This document shows positions 12,491 through 24,100 of a DNA stretch of 64,000 nucleotides, piece by piece; within the stretch, counting starts at the first letter, position 1; each line of letters begins with the position of its first letter. The position numbers and the translations under genes were made by a program. Source of the DNA: Himantopus leucocephalus (lineage: Eukaryota; Chordata; Aves; Charadriiformes; Recurvirostridae); the NCBI GenBank assembly GCA_003993805.1, contig RSEF01000001.1:59902204-59966203 (forward strand), in the 5' to 3' direction. The notes under the pieces are model-generated. The model was given only the letters and a program-made list of their open reading frames with translations, made no database searches and was not told the origin of the DNA.

Positions 12491-14077
12491 ACTGTTACTT
12501 AGAGGCTGTGGAATCTGTTTTGTGAATTTTATTACTTGGTTGTACAAAACCATCACTGATCTGAGCTAGTGTTGGCGATAGTCCTGCTTTTTTATAAATA
12601 AAAAAAAAAAAAAATACCCCACCTGAAAAGACAAAATGCACTTTATTAATTAATTTCTCAGCTCTGTGAATGAAAGTGGATTGGGGGAAGATGCAAAATG
12701 AACTGTAGTGAATATTTAAAATGCATCCTCTGTGTAATAATTGTGCTGTATGAGTGGTATAAACATTTGCTTATTTGGTATTCGTGCAAAAAATAAAATT
12801 AATACAGAGATAACTGCCTGATTTATTTTCTTTTTTCTACTTGCTATAATATCTCTTAACTGCTGTTACCCATGTGAATTTTCTTATGTTTTAAGAAACT
12901 TAAGTCATATCCTAGAGAGAAGTAACTTTTGATGGTGTAGTAGCTTCAGTAGAGCTAAATTCAAGATCTTAGTTGCTGAGTTCCATTTAGTATATACCAA
13001 GTTCCTTAACTGCTTTCTGCTTCTGAACAACATTGTCATATCTAATCCTTTAAAACTGGGTTCTAAAAGAAGACCACATGAGGGAAAAAATACAGTTTAA
13101 AAATCCCTATGGATTTTTTTGTTTTGTTTAATGGAAACAAATGAAATAAGATCTTGTTGTTTTTCCACAAAATTATTTTAGCTTCGTAGGTAATGCTGGA
13201 TTTAACTCTTATTTATTGATTTGATGAAGTAGACTTTTGAACATTACTTTTCTTAATTTTTTTTATATTAATACTTTTCTTAATATTTGCATGGGTGGAT
13301 GGAATGAATAAAATGATATGGAGGGCAAAACCATCAGTTTTCCTTGAAAAAGGAAATTTTTCTGAAAGGAGCTACAAAAACTGTAGTTCTCATGAGTACA
13401 AATGGTCTTAGTGAAATATTATTGCAAATTCAATGAAAGTGCTCTAAAAACCCAAGTTCAGTTAACCATTGTATAAATATGAAGGATTAAGGTCTATTTA
13501 ATTTATACAGAAGGGAAAAAAGGTATCTTAATGACGCATTCAGAAATTCTTTCAATATATTGAAATTTTCTTAAAAGTTGCTTGATATAAAAATCTTGTC
13601 ATTTACCCGAGTTGTTATTTCTATTTGAAACTCATGAAATTACATTTATTTTATCTTTCTAAAACTATGTAAACTGATGGACCAAGAATATTTCTTACTT
13701 TTTTACGAGAGGAGAGGCTGGTGGCTCTTAACATTAGCACAATATCTCTTTCTAGCTAGAAAAACTCATTATGTGGCTTTGCTATAATAAAACTACGAGA
13801 CAACTGGTCTAAAACGTGTAGTCAGGATATTACTACGTAGTGTTATAGTGTGATCTCAGTGATCTTTACATACACGTGTTTGTGCAGCATACATAGAAAC
13901 TTGTATTCGCTTTTTCTGAGGACAAACAAAATTTAAGTGTGTTGTCAGGTGTTTGTAGATACAGTTGAACCGGTTTGCTTTAAAATGTGCTAAATGCTAC
14001 AGTCTTTCTTAGGAACACTGTAATATGATGATAATAAATTGTTACCTTCACAATTCTTTCTTAACTTTTTTTTTAAG
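12491..14077. other. ATF7IP intron 1, 3' part
   Basis: AT-rich intron ending in a poly-T tract and the acceptor AAG at 14075-14077. There is a 12-base poly-A after TTTATAAAT near 12600. Nothing else is supported. Confidence 0.6.
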
Positions 14078-14084
14078 GGTCAAG

Positions 14085-15138
14085 ATGGATGGCACGGATG
14101 AACCTCAGAAAAAAGTCTTTAAAGCACGAAAAACAATGAGAGTAAGTGATCGACAACAACTTGAAGCAGTATATAAGGTTAAAGAGGAGCTATTGAAGAC
14201 AACTGAAGTTAAACTGTTAAATGGAAAGCATGAGAATGGAGATTCTGATTTAAATTCCCCTTTAAGCAATACAGACTGTACGGAAGACAAGAAGGAAGTT
14301 AATGGCCTAGTGGACTTGTGTGTTAACTCTGAAGAAGGAAGAACAGCTTCTAATGAAATTAGTGAAGCCAAAAGCCCTGAAAGTAGGACAGGGAACGTAG
14401 TCAATGACATAGAACCCAAACCTCTAACGCTGTCTCCAGAAGATGTTACTCCTGAGCAAGAAAAAGAAACTGATACTGCTTTAGCTTGTGAGGCTGAAAA
14501 TGGAGTGCTTGGTAGCAATAAAGATAACTTCCATGAAGAAAATAGTACAAAAGATCATTTGGACCAAAGAGAGAATGACATCCCATCAGAAGGTGAAAGT
14601 AAATCAACCTGTGATATTAGTGACTCTTCTGAAGAGAAGGGAGAAACAAATGACTTAACTATTAATTCCAGTTCATCTGTTGAGGAAAAGAGAACTGAAG
14701 AAGTAACTGTTGAAGATGCTGTTGGAGAAGAAGCCATCTCTAGCAGTATGGAAGCTGACCAGGAACCAAAGGACAAACAAGACAGCACTGCAAGTCTTTC
14801 AGAAACCACTGTTCAGAAGACAACAGATGAGCCAAGTGAAAGTATCTTGGGCAATAATGACTCGATGGAAACAGATGAAATTATTCCAATTTTGGAAAAA
14901 CTAGCCCCTGCTGAAGATGAACTGAGCTGTTTTTCTAAAAGTTCTCTGCTTCCAGTCGACGACACAGTCACAGATTTAGAAGAGAAAATGGACAACTGTT
15001 TGGGTTCACCATCCAAGCAGGAAAGTAATGAAAGTCTGCCAAAAGAGGCTTTCTTAGTACTGTCTGATGAAGAGGATCCCTGTGATGAGAAGGAGGAACG
15101 TGCTGAAGTGATATTACCCAACAAGTCAAGTCTTCCAG
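14085..15138 (+). CDS. ATF7IP: ATF7IP first coding exon (N-terminal acidic region)
   Basis: The exon begins at 14078 after a poly-T and AAG acceptor, and the ATG at 14085 has A at -3 and G at +4, a strong Kozak context. An in-frame ATG further upstream (from 14025) lies before the acceptor and is intronic. It encodes 351 codons plus one base. The first 40 residues are nearly identical to human ATF7IP, the middle is a low-complexity Glu/Ser/Asp region, and the end carries conserved blocks such as SMETDEIIPILEKLAP and KEAFLVLSDEED. The donor CAG/GTAAGA follows at 15138, phase 1. Long antisense frames here are shadows. Confidence 0.95.
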
Positions 15139-18100
15139 GTAAGACTTTTCTAAATTGGTAGTTTTGATGTAAGTCTGGGGTTTTATTCATTTATTAGAAT
15201 GACACACTTGTGACATGTTTCTAAATCAAGAAGGCAGTCCTATCCACCAGTTCTGTGTTACATAGTCTTACAGTTTTCAAGGATGGAATTTGAGGCCCAG
15301 AGAAAAAAAGAAAACACCAAAAAACTGTCATCTTCGAGATCTGGTTTATTTTGTTTTTTTTCCTCATAGTCTTTGCAAACTGGGCTGGGGTGGTGGGTGG
15401 AAGAAGAGGAAAGAAGAGTAATTGCCAGACACGGAGCAGAAAGATTTGTGGGAAGAGAAATGTGCCCATTTACTGTTCTTGATGGGAAGAAAGGATTTCA
15501 ACTTCGTTTAACATTCAAATAAATAGTAAGAATGAAAACATGCTGGTAATCCAGGCATGCCACAAGTCGCATTTGTTTCAAATATATTTTTTCCACCAAA
15601 AGACAGCATTGGAAAGATTTCATCAAAAACACGAGCCATGTATGGTTTTCATGCCATACAGCTTTTATTCATTTAACTCATAGTGTTTTTATCTAACTTT
15701 GATGACTATGCCAACTGGTTAACATTTGAAAACATTAAATGTAGGAAGCTGGCACTTTAGTCTCTTCATGTAGTTAGCAGAAATTTTTTTTTTATGTTAA
15801 ACTGAATGGATGTCCTGTATAGTCTATTATTATCATACAGTTTTGTAAGCTTTTTTTTTTTTGACTATTGCACTTCTGAAAATACAATAGATGAATAATT
15901 TACAGCTAAGTTGACATTGCTCTTTTGTCTGTAATTAAGCAAGCTGTTGTTTCAGATGATCTTGGGGTTGTTTTTTTTTTGTTGGGGGGTCCCCATTATA
16001 TAGCTTTTATGAAATAATGACCATGCTAACCCAAATGTGTGTAAACTTGCTTGACTGGGTAGGAAATCCATAGATTAAACAAGATTCAGGTGTCTTTCAG
16101 TCTGTGGGAAGTTAGTAACTATAGTTTCTCAACGCTTGTCTCACTCATGATGAAACTGTCTTTCACTAATGTGTGATGGCATTCTGAGTCTTCAGTCTCT
16201 AAACAACTAGAGAAAGGGAGATAAGAATATGTCTCTTCAGCCATGTTTCAGATTATTGCTTCTGTTCTGGTATCTATCTTTAAATTTATGCCAGTTAAAC
16301 AGAGAAAAGGTAGGTTTTATAGTTTCTTGTAAGGATCTTATTTAGGTGTTAAGTGTTGCACTGAGATTGCAAAAGTGATACCATTGTTGTGCAATAAAAT
16401 CTTCCAGAAACTATTTGGAGGTGGGGGGTGGCAGGGAGAAAAAACATTGTGTGTACTTGTGTCAAAATTGTAGTGTGTAGAATCCCTTTTATAAAATGTA
16501 CATTAAAAATACATTGATGATCCTTGTTCTTACTGAAGTTTAAGTGTTCTTTCGTTGGAGATGAGTGAAATTAGGATATCAAGGTTACTTTTTTCATCTT
16601 ACCCAATGAGAAAATACACTGTGGTCACACTGGAGATTTTGCTCTGGAGCAAAAAGACCAAAGTGAATATTAAATACTGGACTACAGTTTGCAGAAGTCC
16701 CAAATGATTGTATCCAGCAANTTTTTTTTTTTTTTTTTTTCCTCCAGATTTTTGGTTTTGGTGACGGGACAAATTCTCTTGACTAGTTGTTTTATGTGTT
16801 GGCTATAATAGTTTGACTTTTACAGTTGCATGGCTATATCTGACACTGATCATGAAATGAAAACTGGCAACTGTGAAGTATGTTCTGTCCTTAACCCGCA
16901 GTTACCTGTTAATTTCTGCATTCTAAGATTCATAAAGCTTGCTCATCAAGTTGCAGGGAAGGGAATTTAGTTTTTCCTGAATAGTACATTCTGTGTGAAA
17001 TTCTGGGGACCCATTTTGTACTGAATTTAACATGGTATTAATACAAAAATTTTGCAGTCCTTTACCAATTTCAGTCTTTCAATAACAAAGATAATAGCGG
17101 AGAGGTTGCAGGGGCAAGAAACAATTATACGAGCAAACAGATAGAGTTATCTTGGAAGATAAGGATTAACTTTTGGAAAGAGTCTGTGAGAATTAAATCT
17201 GTGGACACAGTATGGAGATCATTTGAAGATGCTATACTGGAGACACAGGTGCAAGCTGCTCAGTTAAAAAGTACAGTTTTCAAAAAGCCTAGACAAAAAA
17301 CAGCATGGCTAAACAACTATGTAAAGAATGGTACTAAAAGACTTCTTCAAATGGTCAGATTAATAGAATCTTTTTCTCAAGTAAAATTGGTAAATATAAT
17401 AGCTATGTTGGCACTTAAGATTTTTGTAATGGAAGATCTTATGCTAGAAAACCTTGGCGATCTTTGAGAAAGTAAACAACCACATGACAAGGAAGACCTG
17501 ATTGATGTATTTTAATTCTTTTGCATATCCAAATCCAAATGATTCCTACCAAGAACTTTTGGGAACTGAACTGTCTTCAGATAAGATGGAAAGTCCTCAT
17601 GGAGGAAATACTTTCCATTCTTCAAATGATTAACTCTACAGTAATCTGTTTCAGAGACTGTGATGTATGACAGAATTAACAATTTACCTAAAATGAAGGA
17701 TGACTAGTGAGGTGACAGTTTGTTGATGATAGTGTGAAGAGCTGTGGAAGAACCTTACAATGCTGAATGGCTGGGGTATAAAAATGGCAGATGACACTCA
17801 TTGTGGTTAGCTACAAAGTGGTACAAATTGAGTACGAAAATGTTCATAACTCCACAGGAAGATAGAACTGACTCACCACTCAAGAATGATTTTCTAGGAT
17901 TATAGTAGGTAGTTTTGTGAAAACATTGATACAGTAGCAGTTGAAGAAAGCAAATAAAGAATGTTGGAAATAAATTAAGAAATTGAGGAAAACTTCTCTA
18001 TGGGACACCTGGCTCTTAAGTGTTCTGCATAATTCTGTTTCCTTTCCTTTCCCCTCCCCATATCAAAGAAGATGTCACAGAACTGGAAAAGGTACATAAA

Positions 18101-21100
18101 AGAGCAACAGGGAAAGATGATGGAATTGCAGAGTAATTTTAATTCAACCCTCTGATGGTATTTATTCCAACCTCCTACGCAAAGTAGGTCCAATCATATC
18201 AGATGGCTGGGGGACCTTGACAGTTTACTTTTGTGCATCTCCAAAAATGGATATACCACAACTTCTTCTTGGGTAGCCTAATACTTAACCAACCTCAAGG
18301 GTGAAAAATTTTCTGCTTAATTGGAATCTTTGGTGTTCCAACTTGTGTCCATTGCCTCCTGCCCTGTTGCTGTGCTCCTTAAAGAGTAGTAGCTCCATCT
18401 TCTCTCTGCCTTCCCATTATGTAATGGAAGGCAACGATACAATTTCCAATTAAACTTCACTTGTTAAGATTGAGCAAAGCCAGTGGTGTCATCTGCTCAT
18501 CATAGAGCACGTACTTCATCCCCTTGACCTTTCTGGTGACCCTCTGCTAGACTTGCTGTGGTTTTGTCCGTGCCTTTCTAGTACTGGCGATCCAAAAACT
18601 GGACATAGTGCTTCAGATGGGGGTTTCTCAAGTGCTGAACAAAGGAGAATCACTTCCCTTATCCTGCTGGACACATTTCTTGTTAATATGTCATGAAATG
18701 CTATTGAACTTATTTCACGCTGATGACTAATGTTCAAATTGTTTTCCACCAGGAATCAAGGCCCTATAAAGTTACATTCCATCCAGTCAACCCCCAGCCT
18801 GTCCCATTGCATAGGGTTATTCTGTGCCAGATGCAGGACTTTGTATTTGCACTTGCTGCACTTTGTGTTGGTCCATTTTTCCAGCCTGTCAGTGTGCCTC
18901 TGAATTGCAGCTATGCCCCGCAAAATATTTACCACTCACTCAGGTTTGTACCTGCAAACTTGCCAACGGTGATCTCCTGCCCACAGGTCCAGGTCATTAG
19001 TAAATACAATAAACTGCATCAGCCTAATATGGATCCCTGAGGACTGCCTCTAGTACTAAGCCACTAGCTGGACTATATGCCACTGATGCCAATTGTTTGA
19101 GCCCATCCTAAAAAGCTACCAGGTCTGTCAGGCATGATTTGGAGTTACTAAATCCAAGCTGACTAATTCCAGTCACCTTCCTCTCCTTTGTGTGCCTGGC
19201 AGTGGCTTCCTATGAGGATTTTTTTCCATAACCTCCGCAAGATGTCAGGTGAGGCCAACCGGTCTGTAGTTTCCCTGAATCATCCTCCTTGACTGTCTTG
19301 AAGATGGCTGTGACATTTCCCATTTTCCTGTCATCAGGAGCTTCCCTTGATGCCATGAAGATGGTAGACTGGGGCTTTACAATGCCAGCAGCCTACCTCC
19401 CTACGAGGTAGTTACGGAAGCCCTTCTTACCCTTCACATCCCTCACTGGCTTCAATTCCAGTTGAGCTTTGACTTTTCTTATTCCATTCCAGCACAAACG
19501 GACAATGTCCCTGTGTTCCTCTTACTTACTTCCTCCTCCTGTGTCATTCTTTTTTATGTTGGGCTTCTGTCAGGAGGTACCTATTCACCCATGCTGGCTT
19601 TCTTCTGTGCTGGCTCTACATTCTGCACATTGAAATGAACCGTTCTCATTCTTTGAGGAAGCTGTCCTTGAAGAACAACCAGCTCTCCTGGGTCCTTTTG
19701 CTTTCCAGGGCAGCTCCCTTTGGGATACTACCAAGTAGGGCCAGAATAAGGTGAAATCTGCTGTCCTGAGAGCAAGGACTGTAATAATATTTGTCCTGCT
19801 GACATCTTGCAGAATTTTTAATTCCACAGTCTCATGGTTACTGCAGGTCAACCTACTCTTGACCTTCATGTCCCAGACCAGTTCTTCCTTGTTTATGAAT
19901 AAAAAACCCAACAGGGCATCTCCCCTAGTTGACTCATCAATTGCCTGTGTCAAGAAACTTCATCACACTCCAGAAACCACTTGGGATTGTGCCCAATCGT
20001 ATAGCCCATCCAGTTAAAGTACACCCATGAGTCAGTCCTGAAGCCTGTGATTGCATGAGATGGCTCTATTGACTTTCTGTCCTTGATCAAGTAGTCTGTA
20101 GTGAGTGCCTAGCACAACATTGCCTGTGTTGCTTTGCCACCTTCTCCTTGGCCACAAGCACTCAACTGGCTCATCACCTGTCCCATGACAAAGCTCTGGG
20201 CCCTCCTCTGCATAAAGCACAACGACTGCTCACGCTTTCAGCCTGTCTTTCCTGAAGAGACTGTGTTCCTCCTCTTGTTTCTTGTGCTGCATTTGTTTGT
20301 GTCCTGGTTCTGGCAGGGATAGGGTTAATTATTCTAAGGATCTGGCACGGAACACAGATATTCTCCATACCTTGTGACGCCATGCCCAGTCTGTAGTGGG
20401 GAACTGGCCAGGGGAGGGGGCAGGGGCAGGAAGTCACTGCTTGGAGCTGGCTGGCGCTTCCCAGATCTGGTTGGTGAGCTGTGGTACAGTAATTGTGTTT
20501 GTACATTCCTCTACCAGTGTTATTGTTGTTGTTTTCCTCTTTCCTTTGCTGTTCTTTTAAACTGCCTGTATCTCAACCCCTGAGTTTTGCCTTTGTCTTC
20601 CGATTCTCCCTCCCTCCCTGCTGTGCGGGGTTGAGTGAGCGGCCACATGGGTCTTTGTTGCTGGCTGAGGCTAAACCACAACAGTCCTTTTTGGCACCCA
20701 AGGTGGGGCTCGAAGGGCTGAGATAATGACAGATCCAACTGGAGCCTGTTAAAACAAATTTGGTATGTGCATTTATTGTATTAGTTAAATAGTCGCTGGT
20801 CACAATGTTGCTTTGTTTGCATGGCTGTGTTACGTAAATTCTTATGTCCTATGTACTCCCCATGATGCTGTTTATCACCTCTGGGAGAAGGATCAGGATT
20901 ATCATTTTGCTGTCCTGTGTAATATCATTTTATGATATGATAACATCACTGTTCAGGCAGTTGTGTTTGGGGTGTTTATGCAGCATTGTTGTCCTGCCCA
21001 TGCCTCAGGCACCATCTCAGAATTTATTAATAATCACACCCAATCTGGGGGGAAACAGATGGGGATACTTTCCCCAGCTCTTTCATCTCCCTTTTCTCCT

Positions 21101-24100
21101 TCAGGCCAGGTATGACAGCTTTTGAGAATTTTGAATATTCTTGGGATGCTCAAACCAGCATGGTCCTATTTCTTTGTCTCCTGAATGTGTTTCAGGTCTT
21201 GTTTAGGGTTAAACAACTGTTTAAGACTACTATCCAGAGATCTGCCCCGAGTCTGGATAATCATGGGTGGCGTGGCATGTGGGAGAATATGGGCAGGTAT
21301 CTAGAGAACTTCTCACCTCCAAGGGTTTGGGACTTCACACCCGAACAACTACAGGACCCTGATAAAGTGATAGAATCACTTGAAAGGAAAATGCTGTGGC
21401 TATTCCAGAGAGGCACAACTTACTGCACTGTGCTGGGGCCTGGCCAGTATCTGCCAAATGCTGCTCAATATTATGCAGCACCCTCAGGGGAAAAAGGAGG
21501 AAACCAGACCCAGACCGGCAGGCACTGCGGCTACTCCAGCCCCTAAAGCAGGTGCTGCAGCTGCTCCAACCCCGGTGACAGGCATTGCAGCTGAACCCAG
21601 CAACCAACCCATGCTGGTATCAGTTGGTCCTATACAGAAGAAGAAACACACCAAGAAATCAGTTTGCTTCATAAGGGGTGATGATTACCCAGGGGCATCA
21701 CAAGAGCAGGAGGAAGAGCCAGAACCAGAGATAATCAGTGGATCGCTATCCCTGAGTGAGCTGCAAGATGTGCAAAAAGATTTCAGCCGACTTCCTGGCA
21801 AGCTCATTGTCACCTGGCTGCTCCGATGCTGGGATAATGGAGACAGTAGCTTGGAATTAGAGGGCAGGGAAGGGAAGCAGCTGGGATCCCTGTCTAGGGA
21901 AGGGGGCATTGACAAGGCAATTGGGGAAAAAGACACAAGCCCTCAGCCTCTGGAGGCAACTCCTGTCAGGAGTGAGGGAAAGGTACTCCTTCAGCAAAGA
22001 TCTATGTATGTCATCCAAGCAAGTGGACCACCGTGGAATCAACTGTCCAGTACCTGAGAGAATTAGCCATGAGCGAGATGATATATTATGACCCAGACAA
22101 TGCACAGCTACCCACAGATCCTGATGAAGTCTGACGCACAAGGCCCATGTGGTGGAAGTTTGTATAGAGCGCACCGTCATTGTATGCCAGCTCCTTGGCA
22201 GTGATGGAACGGAAAGGCGAAGAAGGACCAATGATGGATGAGGTAGCTGGCCGATTTCAGTGATATGAAGAAAGTCTCTCTTCCCCCCTCATCTCAGCTG
22301 TGGAGAAACTGTCGTGGAAGGTCCAGCAACTTGAAAAGAATATGTCCTACTCGCCACCTGTCCAGGCCAGTATCTCAGCTACTAGGAGCGGGTGTTTCTC
22401 TACTCAAAAGAGAGAACATAGAGGGTACACACCACAAGGTGCCCTGTGGTTTTACGTGCAAGACCATGGAGAGGACATGAGGAAGTGGGATGGACAATCT
22501 ACCTCGATCTTACAGGCAACATGGGTTGCAAGGAAGAACAATCACAAAAGGGGATCCCTCTAGGAAAAGTGCCACTCCAGTTTTCAGTGGGCAGTTCCCC
22601 AGACAGAGTAGAAGGCCTGATCTTACCTCTGATCCTCTTGAAGGGACTTCCAAGTAATTTCTGCAACAAGCGAGTAACAGATACTCTGACCAGGATTAGA
22701 GGGGCCCTGCTTCCAGCAAGGGGGGGAAAGGGACAACCAAGTTTATCGGGCTATGTGGATTCGATGGCCTGGCACATCAGACCCACAGGAGTATAAGGCT
22801 TTAGTAGACACTGGTGCAGAGTGTACCCTAATACCATCAAGCTATAGAGGGGCAGAACCCATTTGTATTTCTGGAGTGACAGGGGGATCCCAAGAGTTGA
22901 CTGTATTGGAAGCTGAATCGATCCTAACTGGGAATGACTGGCAAAAGCATCCCATTGTGACGGGCCCAGAGGCTCCATGCATCCTTGGTATAGACTACCC
23001 CAGGAGAGGATATTTCAAGGACTCAAAAGGGTACCAGTGGGTTTTTGGCATAGCTGCCTTGGAGGTGGAGAAAATTAAACAGCTGTCTACCTTGCCTGAT
23101 CTCTCAGAGGACGCTTCTGTTGTAGGGTTGTTGAGGGTCGAAGAACAACAGGTGGTGATCACTACCACAACGGTGCATTGGTGGCAATATCGCACTAACT
23201 GAGACTGTCTGATTCCCATCCGTAAGCTGGTTCATCAACTAGAGACTCAAGGAGTGATCAGCAAGACCCGCTCCCCCTTTAATACTCACATATTGCCAGT
23301 GCAGAAATCTAACGGAGAGTGGAGGCTAGCAGTGGACTATCATGGCCTGAATGCAGTCACGCCGCTGCTGAGTGCTGCTGTGCCAGGCATGCTAGAACTT
23401 CAATATGAACTGGAGTCAAAGGCAGCCAAGTGGTATACAACAATTGGTATTGCTCATGCATTCTTCTCAATCCCTTTGGCAGCAGAGTGCAGGCCACAGT
23501 TTGCTTTCACTTGGAGGGGTGTACAGTACACCTGGAATCATCTGCCCCAGGGGTGGAAACACAGCCCCACCATTTGCCATGGACTGATCCAGACTGCACT
23601 GGAACAGGGTGAAGCTCCAGAACATGTGCAGTACATTGACGACATCATTGTATGGGGCAACACAACAGAAGTTTTGGAGAAAGGGAATAGAATAGTTTGA
23701 ATCCTTCTGAAAGCCTATTTTGCCATAAAATGAAGTAAGGTCAAGGGACCTGCACAGAAGATCCAGTTTTTGGGAATAAAATGGCAAGATGGATGCCCTC
23801 AGATCCCAATGGATGTGATCAACAAAATAGCAGCTATGTCTCCACCGACTAGTAAAAAGGAAACACAAGCTTTCTTGGGTGTTGTGGGTTTTTGGAGGAT
23901 GCATATCCCAGATTACAGTCTGATTGTGAGCCCTCTATATCAAGTGACTCTGAAAAAGAACAATTTTAAATGGGGCCCTGAACAATGACAAGCCTTTGAA
24001 CAAATTAAGCACGAAATGCTTCAGGCGGTAGCCCTGGGGCCGGTCCACACAGGACAAGATTTTAAAAATGTGCTCTACACCACAGATAGGGAGAATGGCC

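Noticed and set aside
14105..15190. Antisense frames of 84-137 codons opposite ATF7IP exon 1
   Set aside because: Ser/Leu-rich mirror images of the acidic coding strand; shadows.
18723..19040. 105-codon + strand frame
   Set aside because: It lies within an antisense CR1 and has no similarity in this direction.
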